Source of the DNA: Bacteroidales bacterium | Lineage (GTDB): Bacteria > Bacteroidota > Bacteroidia > Bacteroidales > UBA4181 | Direction of reading: 5' to 3' | NCBI GenBank assembly: GCA_017523725.1 | Contig: JAFWVY010000054.1 | Location: forward strand, 1 to 32,759 | Length of the DNA stretch: 32,759 nucleotides | Part shown: positions 6,697 through 15,362 of the stretch, piece after piece | Numbering within the stretch: position 1 is the first letter of the stretch | How the letters are laid out: every line of letters starts with the position of its first letter | The notes under the pieces: model-generated | What the model was told of the DNA's origin: nothing | What the model saw: the letters and a program-made list of their open reading frames with translations, nothing else | Databases searched by the model: none | Position numbers and translations under genes: made by a program

Positions 6697-7602
6697 ATGA
6701 ACGAAACCACTACCTCTCCGCAACCTTCTGGAAATAATTCTTCCCGCAAAGGTCTCCTGATCTTGCTGACGATCCTGCTTCTGGCGCTGGCCGCCGGTAT
6801 CGGCATCCTGTTCGCCAAACTCAAGGACGTCCGCCGCAATGCGGCCGAAGTCCAGGAAGTCCTCGAAACCCAGAAGGCCGCCCTCGAGAACGACCTGTCC
6901 AACCTGCAGGCCCAGTTCGGTATGCTCGAGACCGACAACGACAGCCTGAAGACGCTGGCCGAGGAGCAGCAGGAACACATCGAGAAACTTATCAAGGAGC
7001 AGGGCGACAATCTGTATAAGATTAAACAGTATCAGAAGGAACTCTCCACGTTGCGCGAGGTGCTGAAAAGCTACATCGCCCAGGTGGACTCGCTCAATAC
7101 GCGCAATGTGCTGCTGACGCAGGAGAAACGCGACCTTACCATGCAGCTCGACCGCGAGCGCTCCCAGACCGAGATGCTGACACGGGAACGCGAAGCGCTC
7201 ACCTCCACGGTGCAGAAGGCGCAGGAGCTGACCATCGCCGATCTTGTGGTCGAAGGTCTTACGTCGCGCGGCTCGGTGAACACCCGGGTGAACCGCATCG
7301 CCCAGCTGCAGGCCTGTTTCACGGTCCGCGCCAACCAGGTGGCGGCACCGGGCGAACGCACGTTCTACATCGTCATCAAACGGCCCGACGGCGGCATCCT
7401 GCCCAACAAGGCCATGGACTCCTTCGTGGTCAACGGGGCCGATGCGCTTTACACAGCGCGCCGGACGGTCAATTACGAGAACAAGGATTTGGAAGTCTGC
7501 ATCTATGCCGACCTGGAGTCCACGCTGGCCGCCGGCGATTACTCCGCCGAGGTGTTCTGCGACGGCATCTCGCTGGGCAAGACGACGGTCGCGTTCAAAT
7601 AA
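6697..7602 (+). CDS. membrane-anchored coiled-coil protein of unknown function
   Basis: This 301-residue protein has a polar N-terminus (Ser/Thr/Pro/Asn rich), a single transmembrane helix at about residues 19-41 (GLLILLTILLLALAAGIGIL), and a long heptad-rich coiled coil at about 45-185 full of Glu, Lys, Gln and Leu. The C-terminal domain of about 110 residues is predicted beta-rich (YIVIKRPDGGILPN, CIYADLEST, YSAEVFCDG). The topology fits an inner-membrane anchor exposing the coil and the C-terminal domain to the periplasm. The ATG at 6697 was preferred over an in-frame TTG at 6661 because the presumed promoter lies between them. I do not recognise a named family; automated tools may call it SMC-like because of the coil. 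Confidence 0.75.
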   Translation: MNETTTSPQPSGNNSSRKGLLILLTILLLALAAGIGILFAKLKDVRRNAAEVQEVLETQKAALENDLSNLQAQFGMLETDNDSLKTLAEEQQEHIEKLIKEQGDNLYKIKQYQKELSTLREVLKSYIAQVDSLNTRNVLLTQEKRDLTMQLDRERSQTEMLTREREALTSTVQKAQELTIADLVVEGLTSRGSVNTRVNRIAQLQACFTVRANQVAAPGERTFYIVIKRPDGGILPNKAMDSFVVNGADALYTARRTVNYENKDLEVCIYADLESTLAAGDYSAEVFCDGISLGKTTVAFK

Positions 7603-7612
7603 TGTTTTTTCC

Positions 7613-7643
7613 TTTGTTTATCGCGGTTAAAAACATAAATTTG
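7613..7643 (+). promoter_or_regulatory. promoter of the E2-E1 operon
   Basis: TTTG at 7613-7616, a 19-nt spacer, then TAAATTTG at 7636-7643: a textbook Bacteroidota -33/-7 pair. The leader to the E2 start is about 70 nt. Confidence 0.75.
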
Positions 7644-7722
7644 CGGCGCATCAAATGAGAGGTGCCTTTTATGCAATATGCTCATTCTTAAAATTGTACG
7701 ACAACTCTAAAATATATATATC

Positions 7723-9027
7723 ATGGCAATACCGGTAATCATGCCCAAACAGGGGCAAAGCGTTGAGAGCTGCATCATTTCGCAGTGGCTCAAAAAGAAG
7801 GGCGATGCCGTCAAGGCTGGCGACATTCTGTTCTCTTACGAAACAGACAAGGCTTCTTTCGAGGAAGAGGCGAAGGTGGACGGCACACTTCTGGAGATTT
7901 TCTTCGGAGACGGCGAAGAAGTGCCGGTACTGATGAACGTGGCTGTCATCGGCAATCCGGGTGAATCGACCGCAGAATTCGATCCGAAGGGTGGTGCTTC
8001 TGCACCTGCTGCCAAGGCTCCGGCTGCACCTGCCGCCGCTGCGCCTGCACCTGCTGCTGCTCCTGCGCCCGCTGCGCCGGCTCCGGCTGCTGCACCGGCT
8101 CCCGCCGGCAAGGTCCGGATTTCTCCGCGCGCCAAGGTGATGGCGGAGAAGAAGGGCATCGCCTATCAGACACTGCAGGGATCCGGCCCCAACGGCCGCA
8201 TCATCGTCCGCGACATCGAGGCGGCGCTGGCCGCTCCGGCTGCTGCACCTGCCGCTGCTCCTGCACCCGCGCAGGCTGCGGCCGCTCCTGCACCTAAAGC
8301 TGCTCCGGTGGTCGAATATTCCAACAGCGAATGCGAAGTCAAGAAGCTGTCGAACATCCGCAAGGTCATTGCCCGCGCCATGTACGAGTCGCTGCAGAAC
8401 AGCGCCCAGCTGACGCACCACCTCAGCGCCGATGTCCGCAAACTGCAGGCTTTCAGAAAGATGGTCAAGGCCAAACAGAAAGAGGATGCTTCCTTCCCGA
8501 ACATTACGCTCAACGACATGGTCTGCTGGTGCGTCATCCGCGCCCTGGAGAAATTCCCGGCCGTCAACAGCCAGTTCCTCGGCGACAGCATCAAGACCTT
8601 CAAAGGCGTCCACCTCGGCCTGGCGGTCGATACCGAACGCGGCCTGATGGTGCCCGTGCTGAAGAATGCCCAGGACCTTTCGCTGAAAGGCCTGTCCGCA
8701 CGTCTGAAAGCGTTGGCCGACGACTGCAAGAAGGGCAGCATCAATCCCGACCTGCTGTCGGCTTCCGAAGCCAGCTTCACGGTGTCGAACCTCGGCAACT
8801 ACGGTGTGGAAATCTTCACCCCGATCATCAATGTGCCGCAGGTGGCCATCCTGGGTGTGAACACCATCATCATGCGGCCGGCCGACCTGGGCGGCGGCGT
8901 GTTCGGTTTCGTGCCGATGATGGGTCTGTCGCTCACCTACGACCACCGCGCACTCGACGGCGGTCCCGCCACCTCGTTCCTGAAGGAAATCAAGACGCAG
9001 ATTGAACAGTTCAGCGCCACTCTGTAA
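7723..9027 (+). CDS. dihydrolipoyl acyltransferase (E2) of a 2-oxoacid dehydrogenase complex
   Basis: This 434-residue E2 core protein has one N-terminal lipoyl domain at about 1-80, with lipoyl-lysine Lys43 in ETDKASF. An Ala/Pro-rich linker (about 92-128) leads to the peripheral subunit-binding domain at about 130-168 (RISPRAKVMAEKKG to GPNGRIIVRDIEAA), followed by a second Ala/Pro linker (168-196). The catalytic acyltransferase domain ends with the active-site motif HRALDG (His408). It transfers the acyl group from lipoate to CoA. The neighbouring fused E1 suggests pyruvate or branched-chain/acetoin substrate; the sequence alone does not decide. No E3 (lpd) is encoded in the window. Confidence 0.92.
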   Translation: MAIPVIMPKQGQSVESCIISQWLKKKGDAVKAGDILFSYETDKASFEEEAKVDGTLLEIFFGDGEEVPVLMNVAVIGNPGESTAEFDPKGGASAPAAKAPAAPAAAAPAPAAAPAPAAPAPAAAPAPAGKVRISPRAKVMAEKKGIAYQTLQGSGPNGRIIVRDIEAALAAPAAAPAAAPAPAQAAAAPAPKAAPVVEYSNSECEVKKLSNIRKVIARAMYESLQNSAQLTHHLSADVRKLQAFRKMVKAKQKEDASFPNITLNDMVCWCVIRALEKFPAVNSQFLGDSIKTFKGVHLGLAVDTERGLMVPVLKNAQDLSLKGLSARLKALADDCKKGSINPDLLSASEASFTVSNLGNYGVEIFTPIINVPQVAILGVNTIIMRPADLGGGVFGFVPMMGLSLTYDHRALDGGPATSFLKEIKTQIEQFSATL

Positions 9028-9054
9028 CCGATAACAATTTTAAAAAATTATATC

Positions 9055-11532
9055 ATGCCTAAATCAATCTATATCGATCCCAAGGAAATCCGCAAGGCAG
9101 GGAAAATCACATTCCCGACCATTCCGGTGATGCAGTACAAGAAAACCATCAAGCAGGAACTGGCCGAAGGAAACTTCACCAAGGAAGACTTGATGAACAT
9201 CTATCGCGACATGTTCACCATCCGCGAGTTCGAGACCATGCTGAACCTGGTCAAGACCACCGGCGGTTACAATGGCGTGGCATACAACAACCCGGGTCCG
9301 GCGCACCTTTCGGCCGGCCAGGAAGCGGCGGCGGTAGGTATGGCTTACACGCTGACCACCGACGACTATATTTTCGGTTCGCACCGTTCTCACGGCGAGA
9401 TTCTGGCCAAGGGCCTGCGTTCCATTGAGATTCTTCCCGAGAAGGAACTGAAGAAGATCATGGAGGAATTCTGGGGCGGCGCCACGCTGAAGGTGGCCAA
9501 GAAAGGCTTCAAGGGTGGTTCCACCAAGGATCTGGGCATCTGCTTCCTGCTGTACGGCGCCATCGCCGAGATTTTCGCCCGCAAGACCGGTTTCAACAAA
9601 GGTCTGGGCGGCAGTATGCACACCTTCTTCATTCCGTTCGGCATTTTCCCGAACAACGCCATCGTGGGCGGCTCCGGCAGTATCTCTGTCGGTGCGGCAC
9701 TGTATAAGAAAGTGAACCGCAAGAAAGGCATCGTGGTCTGCAACATCGGTGACGGTGCTTTGGGCCGTGGCCCGGTCATGGAAGGTATGACGTTTGCTTC
9801 GATGGACCAGTTCCACACCATGTGGGAAGGCGACATGAAGGGCGGCCTGCCGATCATGTTCAATGTGATGGACAACCAGTACGCCATGGGCGGACAGACC
9901 CGCGGCGAAACCGAAGGATACGACTTCGCGGCCCGCATCGCGGCCGGTTTCAATCCCGACGCCATGCACGCCGAACGCGTGGACGGCTACAATCCGCTGG
10001 CCGTCATCGACGCTTACCGTCGCAAGAAAGTCCTGCTCGAAGAGAAGAAGGGCCCGTGCCTGCTCGACGTCGTGACTTACCGCTACAGCGGCCACTCGCC
10101 GTCGGACCAGGGTTCCTACAGAACCAAGGAAGAACTCGAAGCCTGGATGAAGGAAGACTGCATCGAGGCCTACGGCAAGAACCTCATCAAGGCCGGTGTC
10201 GCCACACAGGCCGACTTGGATGCCATCCAGGCCAAGATGAAAGACATCATGTTCGAGATGTACAAGCTGGCCATCGACCTGGAGCTCTCTCCGCGGATGG
10301 ACTTGATTGCCGAAAACGAACTGCTGGGCGACATGATGTTCTCCAACCAGAGCATCGACGCCATGAGCACGGCCAAGCCGGATGTCAACATGCCGAAGGA
10401 AGAATGCCCGCGGGTGAAACAGATTGCCGGTAAGGAACGCTTCTATGTTGACAAAGACGGCAAGCCGGTCAGCAAGATGAAGACCTTCAATATCCGTGAC
10501 GGTATTTTCGAGGCGATTATCGACCGCTTCTACAAAGACGCTTCGCTGGTGGCTTACGGCGAGGAGAACCGCGAATGGGGCGGCGCCTTTGCCGTGTACC
10601 GCGGCCTGACCGAAGCGCTTCCGCCGCACCGTCTGTTCAACTCCCCGATTTCCGAGGCGGCCATCATCGGCACGGCCATCGGATACGCCATGGCCGGCGG
10701 CCGCGTGATTCCCGAAATCATGTACTGCGACTTCCTCGGCTGCTGCGGCGACGAGGTGTTCAACCAGCTGCCCAAATGGCAGGCCATGAGCGGTAACATC
10801 CTCAAGATGCCGGTTGTGGTGCGCGTGTCTGTCGGTTCGAAATACGGTGCACAGCATTCGCAGGACTGGACGTCGCTCTGCGCGCACATCCCGGGCCTGA
10901 AGGTGGTGTTCCCGGTGACCCCGTACGACGCGAAGGGTTTGATGAACAGTGCATTGCAGGGTACAGACCCCGTCATTTTCTTCGAAAGCCAGCGTATTTA
11001 CGACAAGGGCGAGGAATTCCACAAAGGCGGTGTGCCCGAAGGATACTACGAACTGCCCATCGGCGAACCCGACATCAAGCGCGAAGGCAAGGACGTCACG
11101 TTCCTGACCATCGGTGCGACGCTGTATCGTGCGCTCCAGGCCGCCGACATGCTGAAGGAGAAATACGGCATGGAAGCCGAAGTCATCGACGCCCGTTCCA
11201 TGGTGCCGTTCAATTACGACAAGGTTATCGCCAGCGTCAAGAAGACCGGCCGTATCATCATCGCCGGCGACGCCACGGCACGCGGTTCGTATCTGAACGA
11301 CCTGGCGGCCAACATCGCCGACTTCTGCTTCGACGACCTCGACGCAGCGCCCGTGGTGCTCGGTTCGCGTAACTGGATCACCCCGTGCCACGAACTCGAA
11401 GACGCGTTCTTCCCGCAGCCCAGCTGGTTCCTCGACGCCATCAACGAAAAGATGGTGCCGCTCAAGGACTATGTGCCCACCAGCAACTGCACCGCTGCGC
11501 AGGAGATTCTCCGTGCCAAGAGAGGCGTGTAA
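9055..11532 (+). CDS. fused E1 alpha/beta 2-oxoacid dehydrogenase (TPP-dependent)
   Basis: This 825-residue protein joins both E1 chains in one polypeptide. The alpha part (about 40-400) has the thiamine-pyrophosphate motif that starts GDGALG at 232-237 and closes with the Asn pair in NVMDNQYAMGG, plus the phosphorylation-loop-like YRYSGHSPSDQ. The beta part starts near 480 (NIRDGIFEAI) with YGEENREWGGAF and ends in a transketolase C-terminal domain. It decarboxylates a 2-oxoacid and acylates the E2 lipoyl group. Between RSHGEILAKG and GLGGSMHT the alpha part carries about 50 residues more than usual E1 alpha chains. It follows the E2 gene by 27 nt and is closed by a strong terminator. Confidence 0.9.
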   Translation: MPKSIYIDPKEIRKAGKITFPTIPVMQYKKTIKQELAEGNFTKEDLMNIYRDMFTIREFETMLNLVKTTGGYNGVAYNNPGPAHLSAGQEAAAVGMAYTLTTDDYIFGSHRSHGEILAKGLRSIEILPEKELKKIMEEFWGGATLKVAKKGFKGGSTKDLGICFLLYGAIAEIFARKTGFNKGLGGSMHTFFIPFGIFPNNAIVGGSGSISVGAALYKKVNRKKGIVVCNIGDGALGRGPVMEGMTFASMDQFHTMWEGDMKGGLPIMFNVMDNQYAMGGQTRGETEGYDFAARIAAGFNPDAMHAERVDGYNPLAVIDAYRRKKVLLEEKKGPCLLDVVTYRYSGHSPSDQGSYRTKEELEAWMKEDCIEAYGKNLIKAGVATQADLDAIQAKMKDIMFEMYKLAIDLELSPRMDLIAENELLGDMMFSNQSIDAMSTAKPDVNMPKEECPRVKQIAGKERFYVDKDGKPVSKMKTFNIRDGIFEAIIDRFYKDASLVAYGEENREWGGAFAVYRGLTEALPPHRLFNSPISEAAIIGTAIGYAMAGGRVIPEIMYCDFLGCCGDEVFNQLPKWQAMSGNILKMPVVVRVSVGSKYGAQHSQDWTSLCAHIPGLKVVFPVTPYDAKGLMNSALQGTDPVIFFESQRIYDKGEEFHKGGVPEGYYELPIGEPDIKREGKDVTFLTIGATLYRALQAADMLKEKYGMEAEVIDARSMVPFNYDKVIASVKKTGRIIIAGDATARGSYLNDLAANIADFCFDDLDAAPVVLGSRNWITPCHELEDAFFPQPSWFLDAINEKMVPLKDYVPTSNCTAAQEILRAKRGV

Positions 11533-11553
11533 GCGCATCTGCATAAAAAGACG

Positions 11554-11586
11554 AGCCGGCCGGATTCCGACCGGCTTTCTTTTTGC
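11554..11586 (+). terminator. intrinsic terminator of the E2-E1 operon
   Basis: agccggccgg (11554-11563) pairs with ccgaccggct (11567-11576) with one mismatch and a 3-nt loop, followed by tttcttttt. Confidence 0.8.
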
Positions 11587-11601
11587 CCATGTCCCGGCCT
11601 G

Positions 11602-11631
11602 TTGATTATTGGCGGAAAAGACGTACATTTG
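11602..11631 (+). promoter_or_regulatory. promoter of the aminotransferase-licC-licD operon
   Basis: TTG at 11602-11604, a 19-nt spacer and TACATTTG at 11624-11631 match the Bacteroidota promoter. The ATG at 11668 follows 36 nt later. Confidence 0.7.
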
Positions 11632-11667
11632 CCTTGAAAACATGCTGTGTCTCCTAACAGACGTTTT

Positions 11668-12708
11668 ATGAACTTCCTGGATAGAAACGAATTCAATTTT
11701 GCGCCGTCCCAAGCGGTGACGGAAGCGCTGAAAAACTTCGATGCGGGCAAGCTCTGCTTCTATACCCGCATCTATGACACCGGCCGCAAGAGCATCGTGT
11801 CGGTTTATCTTTCAGAACTCTACGGCGTCGAAGAGTCGCGCGTGCTGCTGGGTTACGGCGGCGAGGACATTCTGAAGAATGCAGTGCATTATTATCTGAC
11901 GGACGCCTGCGGCAACCGCACCATCCTGATTCCCCAGTTTTCGTGGTGGTACTACAAATCTATCGCCGACGAAGTGGACGGCACGACCATCCAGTACCCG
12001 CTGCATGAAACAGAAACCACGTTCCGTTACGATATCGACGAGATTGTCCGGACGGCCGGGCAGGTGCGTCCCCGCATCCTGCTGCTGGCTTCGCCCAACA
12101 ATCCCACCGGCAACGGCCTGACGCCCGACGAACTCGACCGTCTGCTCGCGGCTTTGCCCAAAGACATCATCGTCCTGACCGACGAGGCCTATGCCTCGTT
12201 CGTAACCGGCGACATCAGCTACGTCAGCCGCCTGGTTGACAAGTACGACAATCTGATTATCGTGCGCACCCTGTCCAAGTTCTACGGGCTGCCCGGCCTG
12301 CGCATGGGTTTCGGCTTTGTCGGCAGGGGACAGGAGAAATTCTTGCGATACAGCAATAAATATTTGGGATACAACCGGTTGTCGGAGGATGTCGCGCTGG
12401 CTGCGTTGCAGAGCGAGGAACATTACCGCGAGGTGGCGCGCGTCATGAACGAAGGTCGTCGGATGTACGCGGAGGAATTGGGTGCGTTGCCCGGTTTCAA
12501 AGTGTACGACTCGGTGGCGAACTTCATTCTCATCAAGTATCCGATAGCCTTGAAACCGGCCTTGCAGGAGGCGCTGGCCGCCGAGGACTGCAAGATCAAG
12601 TTCATGAACGAGCCGGGCATCGACACGCACCTGCGCATTACGCTGGGCCGTGCCGAACAGAACCGGCTGGTCTGCGACACCATCAAACGCATTGCACAGG
12701 CCGGATGA
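11668..12708 (+). CDS. PLP-dependent HisC/CobD-like aminotransferase-fold enzyme
   Basis: This 346-residue fold-type I PLP enzyme has SPNNPTG at 142-148, DEAY at 172-175 (Asp172 contacts the pyridine nitrogen) and the Schiff-base Lys204 in TLSKFYGLPGLRMGF. The KFY-x-x-PGLR context is closer to CobD (threonine-phosphate decarboxylase, SLTKFYAIPGLR) than to true HisC (SKAFALAGLR). No other his or cobalamin genes are near; instead it overlaps by 4 nt a LicC-like cytidylyltransferase and then LicD. This favours making or modifying a phospho-amino-alcohol for surface decoration, possibly by decarboxylating a phospho-amino acid. That role is inference; histidinol-phosphate aminotransferase remains possible. 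The ATG at 11668 fits the promoter better than an in-frame GTG at 11647. Confidence 0.8.
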   Translation: MNFLDRNEFNFAPSQAVTEALKNFDAGKLCFYTRIYDTGRKSIVSVYLSELYGVEESRVLLGYGGEDILKNAVHYYLTDACGNRTILIPQFSWWYYKSIADEVDGTTIQYPLHETETTFRYDIDEIVRTAGQVRPRILLLASPNNPTGNGLTPDELDRLLAALPKDIIVLTDEAYASFVTGDISYVSRLVDKYDNLIIVRTLSKFYGLPGLRMGFGFVGRGQEKFLRYSNKYLGYNRLSEDVALAALQSEEHYREVARVMNEGRRMYAEELGALPGFKVYDSVANFILIKYPIALKPALQEALAAEDCKIKFMNEPGIDTHLRITLGRAEQNRLVCDTIKRIAQAG

Positions 12709-13439
12709 GAGCAGTGATTCTTGCGGCGGGCATCGCATCGCGACTGCGCCCTTTGACCGACCACTGTCCGAAGTGTCTGCTCCGCATCGGGCCGCGTCCG
12801 CTGCTGGCCCGCACGGTGGATGCGCTGCTGGCTGCCGGCATCCGCGAATTCACGGTTGTGACCGGCTATTTGCATGAGCAGATAGAGAACTACCTCCAGA
12901 CGCACTACGCCGGCCGGGCCGACATCTCCTTCATCCATAACGAAAGGTACGCCTCGACCAATAACATCTACTCCCTTTATCTCGCCTGCCGGGACATTGC
13001 CGGCCGGCCGGCAATGCTGCTCGACAGCGACATTCTGTTCGACCCGCAGATTATTGTGCGGCTGCTGGCTTCCGACCGGTCCGACGTGCTGGCGCTGAAC
13101 AGTCATGCACTGGGCGAGGAGGAGATGAAGGTCGTGACGGACGCTTCGGGCCGCGTCACGGCCATCAGCAAGACGTGCGACATCCGTGCGGCGGCGGGCG
13201 AATCCATCGGCATCGAGCGCATGTCGGCTGCGTACACCGCGGCCCTGGCCCAATGTCTGGCTGAGATGATGGAAGAAGGTCTCGACAATGTGTTCTACGA
13301 GCAGGCGTTCGAGCGGCTTATCGTCCGCGGCCTGTCTTTCGCCGCCGAGGATGTGTCCGACCTTTTTTCGATGGAACTGGACACCGTGGACGACTTCCGC
13401 GCCGCCGGCGAGCAGATTCCTACGTCCTTATACGATTGA
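12705..13439 (+). CDS. LicC-like CTP:phospho-amino-alcohol cytidylyltransferase
   Basis: This 244-residue nucleotidyltransferase has the signature LAAGIASRLRPLT (6-18) with the catalytic Lys23 in CPKCLL and the metal-binding LLDSDI (105-110). NNIYSLYLA (86-94) is typical of the LicC/PntC branch (phosphocholine and 2-aminoethylphosphonate cytidylyltransferases), as is the C-terminal MELDTVDDF. It would activate a phospho-alcohol as its CDP derivative for transfer by the adjacent LicD. It overlaps the PLP-enzyme gene by 4 nt and the LicD gene begins one base after its stop. The substrate (phosphocholine, phosphoethanolamine, aminoethylphosphonate or another) cannot be read from the sequence. 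Confidence 0.82.
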   Translation: MRAVILAAGIASRLRPLTDHCPKCLLRIGPRPLLARTVDALLAAGIREFTVVTGYLHEQIENYLQTHYAGRADISFIHNERYASTNNIYSLYLACRDIAGRPAMLLDSDILFDPQIIVRLLASDRSDVLALNSHALGEEEMKVVTDASGRVTAISKTCDIRAAAGESIGIERMSAAYTAALAQCLAEMMEEGLDNVFYEQAFERLIVRGLSFAAEDVSDLFSMELDTVDDFRAAGEQIPTSLYD

Positions 13440-13440
13440 C

Positions 13441-14274
13441 ATGGCAGAATACGATATCCGTCCGTTGCAGCTGCGCATCCTGGACCTGCTGATGCAGGTG
13501 GATGCGGTATGCCGTGCCCGCGGCCTGCGCTATTATATCCTGGCCGGCACACTGCTTGGCGCCGTGCGCCACAAGGGTTTCATTCCATGGGACGATGACC
13601 TGGACATCGGCATGCCCCGGGCGGATTACGACCGGCTGACGGCACATGCGGCTGAATGGCTGCCGGCACCGCTGGAATTGGTGAGTGCCGAGACCGACCC
13701 GTCCTATCCGCTGCCTTTTGCCAAGATCCAGGACGCCGGTACGACCCTGATCGAGCGGCTCCATCTGCGCTATGTGGGCGGCATTTATATCGATGTGTTC
13801 CCGCTGGACGGTATGACGGCCTGCCGTCTGGTCCGCCGACTGCATTTCGCCCGCTATTTCCTGTTGAAGAAAATCCAGTATTTCCTCTGCCGTGACCCGT
13901 ATCGGCACGGCCACGGTCCGTCCTGCTGGGTGCCGCTGCTCTGCCGCAGGTTCTATACCCTGGAAGGCGTGCAGCGCCGTATGCGCCGGCTGCAGAAAAC
14001 CTACGATTTCGACCGCTCCGACTGGGTGGTCGATCACGACGACGGCCTGCACGGTGTCATGCCCCGCCGTATTTTCGGCGAACCCGCGCCGATTCTGTTC
14101 GAGGGCAGGGAAGTCCTCGGCGTCGCCGATCCGGATGCCTACCTTACCCGTAAATACGGCGAATACATGGTGATTCCGCCGGCCGGACAGCAGCGCCAGC
14201 ACCGGTTCGATGTGCTGGATCTCGACCGGCCGTACCGCACCTATCTGTCCGAAGACCATCCGGACACCGTCTGA
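13441..14274 (+). CDS. LicD-family phospho-amino-alcohol transferase
   Basis: This 277-residue protein has the LicD hallmark near the N-terminus: YYILAGTLLGAVRHKGFIPW at 31-50 followed by the acidic DDDLDIG at 51-57, and later GGIYIDVFPLDG. LicD proteins are nucleotidyltransferase-fold enzymes that move phosphocholine or similar groups from a CDP carrier onto glycans of capsule, LPS or teichoic acid. The start at 13441 lies one base after the upstream stop, so the operon is closely coupled. The C-terminus (YGEYMVIPPAGQQRQHRF) is also typical of the family. It ends 7 nt from the convergent xerD gene with no terminator between them. Confidence 0.88.
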   Translation: MAEYDIRPLQLRILDLLMQVDAVCRARGLRYYILAGTLLGAVRHKGFIPWDDDLDIGMPRADYDRLTAHAAEWLPAPLELVSAETDPSYPLPFAKIQDAGTTLIERLHLRYVGGIYIDVFPLDGMTACRLVRRLHFARYFLLKKIQYFLCRDPYRHGHGPSCWVPLLCRRFYTLEGVQRRMRRLQKTYDFDRSDWVVDHDDGLHGVMPRRIFGEPAPILFEGREVLGVADPDAYLTRKYGEYMVIPPAGQQRQHRFDVLDLDRPYRTYLSEDHPDTV

Positions 14275-14281
14275 GATATCC

Positions 14282-15214
14282 TTATTTGTCCGTCCTGCCT
14301 TTCGCCGCCCGTTCCGCCTGGCAGAGCGGATGGTGTTCCAACAACGTTTCCCGCAGGAAGAAACGGTCCAGATGCGTGTAGATTTCGGTCGTGGTGATGG
14401 ACTCGTGTCCGAGCATGTCCTGCACAGCCCTGAGGTCGGCACCCCCTTCGACGAGGTGGGTGGCGAACGAATGGCGGAAGGTGTGCGGGCTCACGTTTTT
14501 TTCGATGCCGGCTGACGCGGCCAGCTGTTTGATGATGGTGAACACCATGACACGCGTCATGGCGTGGCCCCGCCGGTTCAGAAACACGAAATCTTCCTGC
14601 CCCTGCACGACCGGCAGATGCCGGCGATCCTGGAAATAAAGCTCTATCTCATGGATGGCCCGCGGGCTGATCGGCACCAGCCGCTCCTTGTCGCCCTTGC
14701 CGATGACACTGATGAAACCTTCGCCGAAAAACAGGTGCGACAGCCGCAGGCCGACCAGTTCGGATACGCGCAGCCCGCAGCTGTACAATGTTTCGAGAAT
14801 GGCCTTGTTGCGTTGTCCTTCGGGCTTGCTGAGGTCGATGGCTGCTATCATCCGGTCGATTTCCTCCACCGACAGTACATCGGGCAGACGCTGCGGCAGC
14901 CGGGGTGCATCGAGACACTGGGTCGGATCGCTCTCGACGCGGTCGTTCAGCAGCAGCATCCGGTAGAAAGCCCGGATGCCCGAAATGATGCGGGCCTGCG
15001 ACCGCTGGCTCAGATGTTGTCCGGCGATATGCTGCACAAAGCCGTGCAGCAGTTCGTCGTCCACTTCTTCCGGCAGCATGGCCGGGTTTTTCGCTTCGGC
15101 GAACGCCGCCAGCTTGCCGATGTCGTCGGTATATGCCTCGACGGTGCGGTCGGACAGTCCTTTCTCCAGGCGGAGGAAGTGGCCGAAGTCGATGATGTCT
15201 TCCTGCCAGATCAT
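14282..15214 (-). CDS. xerD: tyrosine recombinase XerD
   Basis: This 310-residue site-specific recombinase has an N-terminal SAM-like core-binding domain (about 1-95) and a C-terminal catalytic domain with Arg in SCGLRVSEL, Lys in GKGDKERLVP, HTFRHSFATH, the later His in LGHESITTTE and the nucleophile Tyr in EIYTHLD. Length and the HxxR spacing fit the chromosomal XerD used for dimer resolution at dif. The ATG at 15214 was chosen because the minus-strand -7 box lies just upstream; a TTG six codons earlier overlaps that box. It is a lone housekeeping-type gene, not linked to a mobile element here. Confidence 0.9.
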   Translation of the reverse strand: MIWQEDIIDFGHFLRLEKGLSDRTVEAYTDDIGKLAAFAEAKNPAMLPEEVDDELLHGFVQHIAGQHLSQRSQARIISGIRAFYRMLLLNDRVESDPTQCLDAPRLPQRLPDVLSVEEIDRMIAAIDLSKPEGQRNKAILETLYSCGLRVSELVGLRLSHLFFGEGFISVIGKGDKERLVPISPRAIHEIELYFQDRRHLPVVQGQEDFVFLNRRGHAMTRVMVFTIIKQLAASAGIEKNVSPHTFRHSFATHLVEGGADLRAVQDMLGHESITTTEIYTHLDRFFLRETLLEHHPLCQAERAAKGRTDK

Positions 15215-15229
15215 ATCGGTTCTTTGTTG

Positions 15230-15237
15230 CAAAGTTA
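15230..15237 (-). promoter_or_regulatory. -7 box for xerD
   Basis: On the minus strand the sequence reads TAACTTTG followed by C, a match to TAnnTTTG, 15 nt before the xerD start. This leaves a very short leader. Confidence 0.6.
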
Positions 15238-15287
15238 ATTTTTCCCCTCGTACCGCACGGCTGGTGCCCCGAAAATAAAAAAAAAGT

Positions 15288-15295
15288 TATCTTTG
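15288..15295 (+). promoter_or_regulatory. -7 box for the two-TM protein gene
   Basis: TATCTTTG on the plus strand, about 67 nt before the ATG at 15363 and divergent from the xerD promoter. Confidence 0.55.
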
Positions 15296-15362
15296 TAACT
15301 TTCTGACCTGAGAACATCAGAAGTTATCATTGCTGTACAACTGCAATCAGTATTCCGCCGAT

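Noticed and set aside
7655..7738. 27-codon frame in the E2 leader overlapping its start
   Set aside because: It has no notable codon pattern or supporting structure, and it overlaps the E2 start out of frame; no evidence for a leader peptide.
7669..8946. 425-codon minus-strand frame opposite the E2 gene
   Set aside because: It is the antisense of the Ala/Pro linkers and catalytic domain; composition is Gly/Arg/Ser low-complexity and no start region is supported.
9064..11712. 882-codon minus-strand frame opposite the E1 gene
   Set aside because: It is a mirror of the strong codon bias of the E1 gene; its translation is His/Val-rich and has no recognisable motif.
13288..13440. N-terminal extension of the LicD protein
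   Set aside because: The extra residues are an out-of-frame reading of the LicC-like gene; LicD homology begins just after the ATG at 13441.
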